Origin: Gracilimonas sp034520725
GTDB lineage: Bacteria; Bacteroidota; Rhodothermia; Balneolales; Balneolaceae
DNA length: 64,000 nt
Assembly (NCBI GenBank): GCA_034520725.1
Contig: JAXHNH010000008.1
Span: 1 to 64,000 of the forward strand
Direction: 5' to 3'
Of this stretch, positions 51,225-61,849 are shown piece after piece. The position numbers and the translations under genes are program-made. The notes beneath the pieces were generated by a model. That model made no database searches, was not told the origin of the DNA, and saw nothing but the letters and a program-made list of their open reading frames with translations. Numbering within the stretch: position 1 is the stretch's first letter; each line of letters begins with the position of its first letter.

Positions 51225-51395
51225 AGGCTTCTTGATATTCTAAATAACCACATATTTTAAAATAATCATGTAGGATATTTACGAGCCTTAATATAGAAAA
51301 TTATCCCCTGCACTATTTATCGAAACATGTAATTAAATTTATAAATAATTGAACGTACTCTCGGGGGTTCGTGGTTTGTAAAATAAAAAGCACAT

Positions 51396-52223
51396 ATGAC
51401 ATACAGTGAACTTAAAATTCCGGGTGAACCGAAACTACTCGTAAAGAAAGTTATGGAGTCGAATGATTCTTGTTTGATCGTTCCGTCTTATTACAGGGAT
51501 AAAAATCCAGAGATCTCTGATATTGGAATGGATAGAAAATTCGTGGGTTTATTCTCGAGCGGTACCACGGGGAAACCAAAATGCATATGGAATTCCTACA
51601 AAAATTTACTTGATAATGCCTTCTACACATCATCGGCATTTGAGATCGGACCTGATGACAAATTATTGATGCTGGTGTCACCATGGCATGTTGCCGGACT
51701 CAGTTGGGCCTTAATGGCCGAACAGTTTGGCAATGAGTATAAATTTATTGCAACTAAAAAGGGGGATAAAGAGCACTGGCAGGAAGCTATTCAACAATTT
51801 AAGCCTGATGTGTTATTAACCGTACCCGCTGTTCTTCGAAGCCTGATGGAGTTTGAATGGAAAGTGCCAAAGATCATTTATGGTGGAACTCCTGTAGAAC
51901 CACAGGAGCTGAAGCTAATTTCAAATAGGAGTGAAGAACTCTTTCAGGGATATGGGCAGACGGAAGCGGGTGGACTGATATCTTCTCATAAATTCAACAG
52001 TCTCCCTGATGTGATATCTGATGAACATCGCTGCTGCGGTCAACCGATCAAGGGGGTTGAAATTCTTTGTGAAGGAACAAAAGATAAACCTGTACCCATT
52101 TTAGTGAGATCAGAAACGGCCTATACTAATGAATATTACAAGACCGGTGACCTGGGGTATCGAGATGATGAAGGTAATCTGTACATAAACAGTCGGATGA
52201 ATGAACCGGTCAAAGACAAATGA
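51396..52223 (+). CDS. AMP-binding (ANL superfamily) protein lacking the C-terminal domain
   Basis: A 275-residue acyl-adenylate-forming domain most like the compact MenE type. The A3 phosphate loop is FSSGTTGKPK (53-62), the A5 motif GYGQTEAGG is at about 185-193 and the A7 motif YKTGDLGY at 248-255. The usual A8 hinge (GRxDD) appears only as NSRMNE, and the protein ends five residues later. The flexible C-terminal domain with the A10 lysine is absent, and the stop codon abuts the convergent hisA stop, so no domain can follow. It could still adenylate but should be impaired in thioester formation, or may rely on another protein. It sits between hisF and hisA on the opposite strand. The substrate is unknown. 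Confidence 0.78.
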   Translation: MTYSELKIPGEPKLLVKKVMESNDSCLIVPSYYRDKNPEISDIGMDRKFVGLFSSGTTGKPKCIWNSYKNLLDNAFYTSSAFEIGPDDKLLMLVSPWHVAGLSWALMAEQFGNEYKFIATKKGDKEHWQEAIQQFKPDVLLTVPAVLRSLMEFEWKVPKIIYGGTPVEPQELKLISNRSEELFQGYGQTEAGGLISSHKFNSLPDVISDEHRCCGQPIKGVEILCEGTKDKPVPILVRSETAYTNEYYKTGDLGYRDDEGNLYINSRMNEPVKDK

Positions 52224-52939
52224 TCACTTGTTGAAAGCAGCCATTTCTTCCAGGGATATTCTGCCTTCGTAATATGCTTTTCCAACAACTACAGCCTCAA
52301 TATTAGCATCGTTGAGTTTATTGAGGTCTTCCAGTGAAGAAACCCCGCCGGATGCGATCAATCTGATATCGGGAAATTATGGTGCAGATCCTGATAGAGA
52401 TCAAAATTAGGACCGGAAAGGGTTCCGTCTTTTGAAATGTCGGTACAAAGAACTTCTTGAAGATCGTTATCTATCATCCGACTCAAAAAAGATTCCACTG
52501 ATTCTTCAGCTGTTTCAAGCCAGCCGGAATAGGCGATCTTGCCATCCTTCAGGTCCATTCCCAGGATCATGTTCCGGGGATACTGATCAAGAGCCTTGAG
52601 CCAGTCCTTTTCATTTTTGATAGCCATTGAACTGCATATCACCTTAGTAAGTCCGGCTTCCAATAGCATCTCCACGTCATCAAAGGTTCGAATGCCACCC
52701 CCGGTTTGAACTGAGATCCCGAGCTCTGAAATGATCTCCCTGATATGTGGAAGGTTTATAAACTTGCCTTCTTTGGCACCGTTCAGGTCAACCACATGAA
52801 TATGATCAAATCCGGCCTCCTTAAATTTTCGGGCCTGATTTAACGGGGATTTATTGTAGACAGTTACTTCTTCATAGGATCCTTTATGGAGGCGAACAGC
52901 TTGGCCATTTAAAAGGTCGATGGCAGGGATGGTTTGCAT
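52224..52939 (-). CDS. hisA: ProFAR isomerase (HisA), one frameshift
   Basis: A (beta/alpha)8-barrel isomerase that opens the ribose of ProFAR in histidine synthesis, of about 238 residues. The N-terminal half has PAIDLLNGQAVRLHKG (catalytic Asp8), VVDLNGAKEG and VQTGGGIRTFDDVE. The second catalytic aspartate lies in CTDISKDGTLSGPNFDLY. At about 52375 the frame breaks; the next frame continues IRLIASGGVSSLEDLNKLND to the stop at 52224. A one-base indel restores the whole protein. It lies on the same strand as hisF but is separated by the AMP-binding gene. Confidence 0.88.
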
Positions 52940-53102
52940 AGTAACGATTTTGCTTCAGCCCTAAAGGTATGGGTATGTGAACACGTTACATAAGTATTAA
53001 CATTGTTGGTTTCAATCGTCACATTTGTTCCCGAAATCTGTCGTAATAAATAAACCTAACTCACTAACTAGTTCAGCATTACACCTGGAACAGTGTATGA
53101 AT

Positions 53103-54098
53103 GAGCCTCCCTTGCGAAATAACGCCCAGCGAAGCGCTTGCGCTAGTACTTGTATTTAAATTTGGGTAGTCTGTTTATTGAAGGAATGAAATATCAATGA
53201 GACCTTTACCTCCAACATAATCAATAGCACTACTGTAGGTCCAATTCTGTGGAGTATCAATTAAACCGGCTTTAACTGGGTTATTCATGACAATCTAGCT
53301 TTTGCCAAGTGCCGACTTTACTCATTGAAAGCAGTTCCTGTGGATGCATTTACTCGTCCTGCTGCCAAGATTGCAATCTTTGTTGTTTTTCTATTGGAGC
53401 CTGCATAATCGTATGGTCCTGCATCAACCAGGTGAATTTTCGGCAGGACTTTTAATCTGTGCAAAGTCATGGGGTTTTGGCTTGGGATCTTAATATGTCT
53501 CGCTGTATCACTGCTAAAATCCCTGATGATGTTGTGCAAGAGGTCATCGGTTTTTAGTTCCGAAGTGGTAGAATCGACATATGGATTGTGCATGAACACC
53601 AAGCGTAAACTGGTGGAAGCCCTGGTCCATTTTATGGCAGTCACTTTTGAGCTGTCTGATTATGCTATTGGCGCGACGTCTACTTTACACGCTTCCTTAC
53701 GCAACTTGTAGCTAGGACAGTCCTCCAAATATGGATCAGGTTAACGTTGGAATTAGGCAATTTATTACTCGTGCTCACAAATTGATTTCTTTCTACGTTA
53801 GAGTCCAGTCCAGCACTGGATCACTTGCAGCATCTTTTGTGAAGAATGCTTCATATGTAGTCTGACTTCTCAAGCAAGAATACGGCGGAATATGTTTAGT
53901 TTCGACCTAAAACGTGTTTCGCTCCGATCTAGAAAACTTAATTCGACTGGCCTTAAAGCGTCGCAGTTGTTTTCCCAGTATCTATTGTAATTAAAAGACT
54001 GGACTTAACTGACTACGCCTGACGTCTCGCTTGGACGTGTACGAGGAGCCTCCTTGCGAATGACAGCCCGCACTCACTTAGTTCAAGCGTCTCGCTTG
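53103..54098. repeat. REP-like repeats around the transposase remnant
   Basis: A short direct repeat gagcctccttgcgaa occurs at 54046-54060 and, with one extra c, at 53103-53118, one on each side of the transposase remnant. Just beyond each is a hairpin: agcgaagcgcttgcgct near 53128-53144 and caagcg-tct-cgcttg at 54084-54098. The right copy also has a nearby related cgtctcgcttgg stretch. A similar hairpin (caagcg-ttt-cgcttg) is seen at 63033-63055. The arrangement matches REP elements clustered with their transposase. Confidence 0.6.
53175..53640 (-). pseudogene. REP-associated tyrosine transposase (Y1/IS200-like) remnant
   Basis: Read on the minus strand in shifting frames, the region gives a RDFSSDTARHIK segment, then a WQQDE / HPQELLS segment, then HNNPVKAGLIDTPQNWTYSS and AIDYVGGKGLIDISFLQ ending at a stop at 53175. 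This order matches the C-terminal two thirds of single-domain Y1 transposases that move REP sequences. The N-terminal half with the HUH histidines is not clearly recoverable. Several indels and substitutions are present, so it is very likely inactive unless the assembly is at fault. Confidence 0.7.
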
Positions 54099-54300
54099 GT
54101 ACGTGCATATGTAAATTCCTTTCTGGACAAGAGCACGCGAGTGGCGACTGGTCGGTATAGTGGGGCGATCGATCCTGTTGGTTACCGCTTGATCAAGGTA
54201 GACAGTACGTTAGCATTCGTTGCATAGTTCACATTTCGGGAAGGAACAATTCCGGGGAGGCAGGGTGTTGCGTCTGAGCAATTTATAAGAAAACTTCTGC
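53720..54300. other. non-coding stretch with repeats, no gene seen
   Basis: Apart from the REP-like hairpins around 54010-54100, I find no coding signal. The composition looks mixed and may include degraded sequence. The promoter of the ABC operon must lie near 54200-54300. Confidence 0.4.
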
Positions 54301-55010
54301 ATGAAAAAAGAATCACATATATCCCTGATCAAAGTTAACAAAAGTTATCAGGAGGGAGATAAAGAACGATCTGTCCTCGATGATCTGGAATTGACCGTAA
54401 ATGAAGGAGAGATGATCGTTCTATTGGGAAGATCCGGTTCCGGAAAAAGCACGATGCTTAACTTGATCAGTGGCATAGATCGGCCGGATTCGGGGCAGAT
54501 CAACATTGGTGGAACCGATCTGGCTCAGTTAAATGAAAAAGATCGCACCCTCTTCAGCGAACGAATGAATATTACCAGGATTCGTTTTTCAGTCATTTAA
54601 TCTGATCTCGACGCTCACAGCAGAAGAAAACCTGCTTGCTGCCATTAAAGCTAAAGGGCATCGATGATGAAAATTTGTTAGATAAAGCCCGAAGTTTTCT
54701 GGAGGAAGTCGGCTTGGGAGACCGGGGAGACAGCTACCGGACAGACTCTCTGGCGGTGAACAGCAAAGGGTTGCTATTGCCAGGGCACTCGCTCACGAGC
54801 CGATGCTTATGCCGGCCGATGGACCCCACAGGGAACCTTGATTATGAAACAGGGAAAAAGATCCTCGATATCCTGAATAGACTCGTCAGAGATAACGGGA
54901 GAACGATCATTCTTGCGACCCATGACCGTGATATTTGCTCTATTGCTGATCGCGTGGTGGAGCTGCAGGGTGGTAAACTTCATGATGTAACTGAATTTGA
55001 AGGAGCCTGA
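54301..55010 (+). CDS. ABC transporter ATP-binding protein (LolD/MacB type), frameshifted
   Basis: A cytoplasmic ATPase of about 235 residues. The Walker A motif GRSGSGKS is at 43-50. In another frame after about 54590 it continues with KARSFLEEVGLGDRG, then the signature SGGEQQRVAIARALAHEP, then a corrupted Walker B region (LADEPTGNLDYETG expected) and ILATHDRDI. Breaks lie near 54585, 54655, 54750 and 54815. The family exports lipoproteins or peptides together with FtsX-type permeases. It overlaps the permease gene by one base (TGATG). Confidence 0.85.
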
Positions 55011-57596
55011 TGAGTTCGAATAACAAAGATCTGCTTTGGCTTTCCAGCTTCCGGTTTTTATTACGACACCCATGGCATTTTGGTTTGTCGATTCTAGGGG
55101 TAGCCCTGGGAGTGGCTGTGGTGGTATCCATCGACCTTTCCAACACCAGTGCTGAAAAGGCGTTCGAGCTTTCAACAGAAGCGGTAACCGGAAAAGCCAC
55201 GCATCAGATAAGAGGAGCTGCCGAGGACCTCGATGAATCGGTTTATCGTTCCGTGAGGATCGATGCAAAGGTGAGGCAGTCGGCCCCAGTTGTAGAAGGG
55301 TATGGAAGAATTGAAGGTTTGAATCGAACCATACAGATTCTTGGGGTAGATCCGATCGCTGAAGCTCCATTCAGGGATTTTGCCAGTCAGCAAGCCGGTA
55401 TCGACCTCTACGAGCTTCGTTGGCGGTGAGAATCCAGGTCTGGTATACAGAATCTACGGCTCAGGAACTGGGTGTTGAAGATCACGGGGATACGCTTCGG
55501 GGTGAATGCTTGGAGGGAATGCCCATATCAATATGACAGCTCATTGGATTGATCGAGGTTGAGAACGACCGGAGCCGGCAGGCTCTGGAAAGCGTGTTGT
55601 TCGGTCGGATCTATCAGCACGGCTCAAGAGGTTCTTCGGCATGGAATTGACATCAGCTCTACCCGGATTGATCTGATCCTGGATGAAGAAAATGAGGAGA
55701 GTTTAAAACAAAGAATTGAAAGGGTGCTGCCGGAAGGGGCTTCGATCGTCAGGTCCGAATCCCGAACCGAAACGGTGGCACAGATGACACGGGCCTTTGA
55801 ATTCAACCTGCAGGCACTCAGTATGCTGGCTCTGCTTGTGCAGGTATGTTTCTGCTACTACAATACGATGACCTTTTCTGTGGTCCAGCGGCGACCCCTT
55901 ATCGGCAGAATGAGGGCCTTGGGTGTTTCAAGGAAGGAAATACTATTCACAATACTTAAAGAAGCTTTACTCATTGGTGTCATTGGGTACGGTACTTGGA
56001 ATTGTAGGCGGTATCTTCTCTGGCTCAGATCCTGGTGCAGCTGAGCACCATCCAATCCATTAACGACCTGTATTTTGCTGTTGTCGGTTCAACAACTGTC
56101 CATAGATCTGTTCTCCATCCTGAAAGGATCGGGTTATGGGCCTTGGGGCGACGATGATTGCGGCCTACTGGCCGGCGCGGGAGGCTTCAGAACGCAGAAG
56201 TCTCTACGGTCCTGAAACGGTCCTCCAGTGAATCAAAGTAGTCCTGACGGGTGGCTTTTTGCCACTTGCAGGATGTCGATTACTGGTCGGCGGATTAGGC
56301 GTGTTGATCCTGTTGATACCCAACGGAGGCATCGCGGCCGGTTATTCCTCATTGCTGTTCATGATCGTTGGATTTTCACTTATCGTGCCTGCGCTGATAG
56401 TTGGAATGGCGAAAATATTCAGGCCTTTCTTTGGAGCTGTAAATGGCATGATCGGTAAAATGGCCGTAAGAGGAGTGGTTACGGAATTGAGCAGAACTTC
56501 TGTGGCAATAGCCGCATTGGTAGTAGCTGTGGCAGCAACGGTAGGTGTTGGAGTGATGGTAGACAGTTTCAGAACTACGGTCGTTTCGTGGCTGGAATCT
56601 CAGCTTCAGGCTGATGTTTACATACAGCCTCCAAGCTCTGTAGCCAGAACAGCAGATTCAGAACTGGCACCGGATCTAATCGAGGTATTAAAAGCAACTG
56701 AGGGAGTTGAACGGGCCGGATCTGTGAGAAGCGTGCAGGTTAGAACCAATTACGGTACAGATAACCTGGTGGCTATCGATCATGGTGAAGCGGCCCAGGA
56801 AGCTTATCAGCTTAAGTCAGGTGATGAGAATTTCTGGCAACGATATGATTCAGAGTCGATAATTATGGTGTCAGAGGTTTATGCCTATCGTAAGAATGTG
56901 GGACTGAATGATACATTGATGATCAACACAGATTCAGGAGACGTCCCATTTGTCATTAAAGCCATCAACTTTGATTATGCATCTGATATTGGTACGATCA
57001 CAATGAACCGGAATATTTATGACCGATATTTTAATGATGATGCCATTTCAGGGCTTGCACTGTATGCGCAGGATGGAGCAGATCTTGACCAGCTCGTAAA
57101 CAGACTAAGAGAACGATCAGAAGGGATGCAGGAGGTTTTTATCAGGTCCAACCGCGGACTAAGGGAAGCTTCAATCGAGATATTTGACCGGACGTTTACC
57201 GTCACCATTGTACTGAGATTACTGGCAATAATCGTAGCCTTTATGGGTGTGCTAAGTGCATTAATGGCCCTGCAGCTTGAGAGGTCAAGAGAGCTTGCCG
57301 TACTTCGCGCAAATGGCATGACACCGGGACAGCTTTGGAATTACGTGATCACCCAAACAGGAGTTATGGGCATCATGGCCGGTATACTATCAGTGCCACT
57401 TGGCCTATTGATGGCCTATATCCTTGTGTACGTGATCAATCTGAGATCTTTTGGATGGACCCTTCAGTTTGAAATAACCCCGGAAGTACTCCTGCAGGCA
57501 GTTGGTCTGGCTTTTGTTGCCGCACTGCTGGCGGGAATTTATCCCTCAAAGAAAATGGCTGAGGCCAATCCTGCAGACGCGCTCAGAAACGAATAA
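55010..57596 (+). CDS. FtsX-like ABC permease (frameshifted)
   Basis: A large permease of about 860 residues with FtsX-domain halves. An N-terminal helix (HFGLSILGVALGVAVVVSIDLSNT) is followed by an extracytoplasmic MacB-like domain, then helices around 55800-56050 and again at 56260-56450. A second periplasmic domain follows, and the last helices include LLAIIVAFMGVLSALMALQLERSRELAVLRANGMTPGQLW-type landmarks and the end YPSKKMAEANPADALRNE. Frames are broken between 55420 and 56260. With its ATPase and the following AttH-like protein it forms an ABC system of the kind called AttEFGH in other bacteria. Confidence 0.83.
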
Positions 57597-57621
57597 GAAT
57601 GTTTAAATCAATATTGAGAAA

Positions 57622-58862
57622 ATGAACAAAAGTATTTGGAGCTTGTTAGTGATCTTGATTGTAGCCCTGGCAGGTTATGGTATTTGGGAGATCACACAGG
57701 ATGAAGATAAGATCAAGGCCTCCGTTTCCGTTGCAGAAGCAATGGGTGGAGGCAGTGATGAAGGGTATCTGAGAGCGACAGGTCCAAGGGAATTTGTGTT
57801 TCCTGATGATCATGGCCCGCATCCGGGATTTAGAACCGAGTGGTGGTATTACACCGGTAATGTATTCACTGAGGACGGACGACAGTTCGGTTACCAGTTC
57901 ACCATATTCAGAAGCCAGATGACCCCGCCTGATTCCACTGCTTCAGACAAGGCTTTTAGCGAAGATTGGAATACCAATCAGCTGTATCTGGGGCACTTTG
58001 CCATTTCTGATGTAGAGAATGAAGATCATGTGTTTGAAGAGAGTACAGTCGTGGTGCAGCGGGTTTGGCAGGTTCTCAGGCAGAACCCCATAGAATTTGG
58101 CTGGAAGACTGGGAGATCGAACGGATCGAAACGGCGGCCGGTGATGACAAGAATTTTCCGGTAAGGATCAAAGCCGAAATGGATGACGGAACAGCCCTGG
58201 ATCTTAATATTACACCGGCCAAACCACTGGTTCTGCAGGGTGAAGATGGCTACGATCCGAAGGGATCTGAGGAGGGAAATGCCTCATACTATCTGGCTTT
58301 TACCCGGATGGAAACTGAAGGGACCGTCACTAAAGACGAGGTAGTGCATGATGTGAGTGGCTACAGCTGGATGGATCATGAGTGGAGTACCTCAGCTTTG
58401 GATGATGAGCAGGAAGGCTGGGATTGGTTCTCAATACAACTCTCCAATAATTACGAGATCATGTATTATCAGCTGAGGAACTCTGATGGATCGGTAAGTC
58501 AATTTACCAATGGATCGATCATAGATCCTGAGGGCAATAAGATCAATTTCAAGCCCGGAGACGTGACACTTGAGGTTCTTGATACCTGGAAAAGTCCACA
58601 CAGCCGGGCTGAATATCCATCACAATGGAATCTTAGCATTCCGGGGAAAAAGATTGACCTGCGACTTTTAACTATTTTTCCAGATCAGGAAATGGACGTG
58701 TCTGTAAGATATTTTGAAGGGGTTTTGAAGATCGAAGGAGAAATGGATGATGAAGTTATAACGGGCAATGGTTTTATTGAAATGACAGGTTACGGGGAGG
58801 AAAAGGTGATTCAGGTGCAAGAGTGTAAGTGCTTTTTACTTTTGCATTTCACCTTTCACTAA
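57622..58862 (+). CDS. AttH/carotenoid 1,2-hydratase-like lipocalin protein (one frameshift)
   Basis: A membrane-anchored extracytoplasmic protein of about 400 residues. One N-terminal helix (SLLVILIVALAGYGIW) is followed by the AttH/CrtC signature PDDHGPHPGFRTEWWYYTGNV. Later come GYQFTIFRSQ, then in the next frame SGYSWMDHEWSTSAL and EGWDWFSIQL. The frame breaks near 58080. The two-lipocalin-domain family includes carotenoid hydratases, but relatives next to FtsX-type ABC transporters are of unknown function and probably handle lipids. The C-terminal residues after GYGEE look unlike the family, so a further indel near 58800 is possible. Confidence 0.8.
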
Positions 58863-58953
58863 TACCCCTATGTTAATTTTAAGAAAATACGTTGTATAGG
58901 TGATCTAAAATGGAGAACTTCAATCCCGCTAAAAAAATAAACAAACGGTAAAA

Positions 58954-59292
58954 ATGGCTGATATAAAAACTATCACAGAGAAAGACTTTGAATTTTTAAT
59001 TGAACTGGAAGAACTCATCTATGACCGTAAAAAAGAGATGCCGGACGGCTCCTACACGACTTCCATGTTCAAGAAAGGCATTGACAAGATCGCTCAAAAA
59101 GTAGGCGAAGAAGCAGTTGAAACCGTGATTGCCTCTAAGAATAAAAAAAATAAAGAGACCATTAATGAATCTGCTGACCTGATCTTCCACCTGATGCTAT
59201 TATTGGCTGAAAAAGATATTCCCCTGCATAAAGTCATAAAAAAGCTTCGGAAACGACACAGTAAGGGCACACACAAACATATCGGGGAATAG
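58954..59292 (+). CDS. hisE: phosphoribosyl-ATP pyrophosphatase
   Basis: A 112-residue all-helical enzyme that removes pyrophosphate from phosphoribosyl-ATP, the second step of histidine synthesis. The MazG-like pattern is clear: MPDGSYTTSMFKKGIDKIAQKVGEEAVE with the acidic EExxE group, then ESADLIFHLMLLLAE with the second acidic group. It is a stand-alone HisE rather than the HisIE fusion. It is not in a his operon and lies between the AttH-like gene and lepA. Confidence 0.92.
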   Translation: MADIKTITEKDFEFLIELEELIYDRKKEMPDGSYTTSMFKKGIDKIAQKVGEEAVETVIASKNKKNKETINESADLIFHLMLLLAEKDIPLHKVIKKLRKRHSKGTHKHIGE

Positions 59293-59445
59293 TTATTCGT
59301 TAATCATTATTAGTTTGATGGATTATCTCGGGATATAACACCGAATAACTATTTCACAAATAACCATTAACCACATTTTAACAGCTCCCGCCTTCTTTGT
59401 ATCTTGTTTAATTAAAGTGAGACGCACCCTTATCCTATTCAATTC

Positions 59446-61250
59446 ATGAATAACATTCGAAATTTTTGCATCATTGCCCATATTGACCATGGGAAATCAA
59501 CCTTAGCAGACCGTCTTCTTCAGTTAACCGGCGCCATCAGCGAACGGGATATGAAAGAGCAGATGCTGGACGATATGGACCTGGAGCGTGAGCGTGGTAT
59601 TACTATTAAGAGTCACGCCATACGTATGGACTACAAACGTCCGAATGGCGAAGAATATATTTTCAATCTCATTGATACCCCCGGCCACGTTGATTTTGCC
59701 TATGAAGTTTCCCGTGCCCTCAAAGCTTGTGAAGGTGCACTTTTAGTTGTAGATGCAGCACAGGGAATTGAAGCTCAAACCATTTCAAATCTGTATCAGG
59801 CCATTGAGCAAAACCTGGAGATCATTCCGGTACTGAATAAGATCGATCTTCCCGGAGCTGATCCCGAAGGTATTGGCCAGCAGATCGTGGATCTCATTGG
59901 CTGTGACTACGAAGATATCCTGCATGTTTCCGGTAAAACCGGTGAAGGGGTGGATAAATTGCTTGAAGAAATTGTAGAAAAAGTCCCCGGCCCAAAAGGG
60001 AAGAAGACAAACCACTGCGCGCACTTATCTTTGATTCTGTCTTCAACACCTATCGTGGTTCAATAGCCTATGTGAGGGTGATGGAAGGGGTGCTCAGGAA
60101 AGGTGATCTCTTCAAATTTATGTCAAATCTTGAAGAGTACAATGCCGAAGAGATCGGCTACCTGAAAATGAAGCAGGAGCCCACCAAAGAATTGCACGCC
60201 GGGGAAGTGGGATATGTGATTGGAAGTGTGAAATCCCTTCAGGATGTTCGTGTTGGTGATACCATCACCAAAGTAGATAACCCTGCCAAAGAACCGATTC
60301 CGGGTTATAAGGAAGTAAAGCCCATGGTATTCAGTGGGATCTTTCCAACCGATTCCGATGATTTTGAAGACCTTCGCGCTGCACTCGAAAAGCTTCAGTT
60401 GAATGATGCTTCCCTGACCTACGAACCGGAAACTTCCAAAGCACTTGGTTTTGGATTCCGTGCAGGATTCCTTGGGCTCCTACATATGGAAATTGTACAG
60501 GAACGCCTTGATCGTGAATTTGATATCGATATTATCACTACGGTACCTAACGTTCAGTATGAAGTGGAACTGGTAGAGAAAAACAAGAGAATTGAGGTAG
60601 ATAATCCAAGCCAGATGCCCGGCACCGGTGAGATCGAGGCTATTTACGAGCCCTATATCAAAGCGAGTATCATTACTCCGGCCGACTATATTGGTCCGGT
60701 CATGAAATTATGCCAGGAAAGACGCGGTATTTATGTAAATCAGTTATTCATGCAAAATAATCGTGTCGAAATTACGTATGAACTACCAATGGCTGAAGTA
60801 GTTTTTGATTTTTATGACCGACTTAAATCCGGAACGCGCGGGTATGCTTCTTTGGATTATGAATTTATTGAATACCGAAAAGGTGATCTCGTTCGTTTAG
60901 ATATATTGTTGAATGGTGATCAGGTTGATGCACTTTCAAGTATCACCCACCGAGACAAGGCCTATTACCTTGGAAGGAAAGTTTGTGCAAAATTAAAGGA
61001 ACTTATTCCTCAGCAGCAGTTTGAAGTAGCAGTGCAGGCATCTATCGGAAACCGGATCATTGCCCGCGATACCGTACGTGCCATGCGCAAAGACGTGACT
61101 GCCAAATGTTATGGTGGAGATATTTCTCGAAAAAGAAAACTTTTAGAGAAACAAAAGGAAGGAAAAAAACGAATGAAGCAGGTAGGAACCGTGGAAATTC
61201 CACAGGAGGCATTCCTTGCTGTACTATCTATGGACGAAGACGACAGGTAA
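59446..61250 (+). CDS. lepA: elongation factor 4 (LepA), one frameshift
   Basis: A translation GTPase of about 600 residues that acts on the ribosome and can back-translocate tRNAs. The N-terminal G domain has IAHIDHGKSTLADRLLQ, RERGITIKSHA, DTPGHVDF and VLNKIDLP. The C-terminal part includes GFRAGFLGLLHMEIVQERL, the YVNQLFMQNNRVEITYELPMAEVVFDF-type stretch, and ends QEAFLAVLSMDEDDR. The frame breaks near 60000: one extra G in the ggg run restores GPKG-EEDKPLRALIFDSVFN without loss. Such a homopolymer deletion in a near-universal gene points to read error. It is followed by a secreted unknown and lepB. Confidence 0.93.
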
Positions 61251-61256
61251 ATAACT

Positions 61257-61841
61257 ATGCAAAATTTAATGAAACGCGTATTGTTCTTTTTCATCATGAT
61301 GGTCATGATCTCAACTGCTGCTCAGGCACAGTTTGAGGAACCGATGATCAAAAAGGTGAGCAACGAAGACAGAGCCAAATTCCAGCAGCAATTTTCTGAC
61401 ATCAAATGGACGGGACAGGGATTCAATTTTAATCAATTGGATCGAATGCCCGCTATTGAGATCCGTGCAGTACTTCAAAGTGCTTATGGTGACCCAACGC
61501 AAACTGTTGAAGACATCATCGAAAAAGACGGGTATTTGAGGGATGGAAAATCCATTCAGTTTGAATATTGGTTTATCATTGACGGGTATATACCAATGAT
61601 GGTCTTAGATCTTGAGGGGCCGTTTGATGATGGATTGGTCTATGTAGGTGCGAGCCGATATGTGGATCTAATGCCTCAGGTCAAACGTACGCTTACTAAA
61701 GAACTGAGGGATGCCTCGCCAAAAGAATACGTAGATTATTTTTATTCGCCGGAAAGAAGCCAATGGTATAAAGTATCCTACGTGGCAGGTGAATACAGGA
61801 AGGAAGAGATCAAGAAACCTTCACACATTAATACAAAATAA
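61257..61841 (+). CDS. secreted protein of unknown function between lepA and lepB
   Basis: A 194-residue protein with a signal peptide (RVLFFFIMMVMISTAAQA, cleavage after about residue 24). The mature part is about 170 residues, with blocks WTGQGFNFNQLDRMPAIEIRAV, FEYWFIIDGYIPMMVLDLEGPF and SQWYKVSYVAGEY. I do not recognise the family. An alternative start at 61269 (MKRVLFF) is more signal-like. It begins six bases after lepA and stops eight bases before lepB, so it is very likely co-transcribed with both. It may take part in envelope protein handling, but this is only inferred from position. Confidence 0.75.
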   Translation: MQNLMKRVLFFFIMMVMISTAAQAQFEEPMIKKVSNEDRAKFQQQFSDIKWTGQGFNFNQLDRMPAIEIRAVLQSAYGDPTQTVEDIIEKDGYLRDGKSIQFEYWFIIDGYIPMMVLDLEGPFDDGLVYVGASRYVDLMPQVKRTLTKELRDASPKEYVDYFYSPERSQWYKVSYVAGEYRKEEIKKPSHINTK

Positions 61842-61849
61842 AGCAGAAT

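Noticed and set aside
53318..53644. 108-codon minus-strand frame as an independent gene
   Set aside because: Its middle matches part of a Y1 transposase and the ends match in other frames, so it is only one fragment of that remnant.
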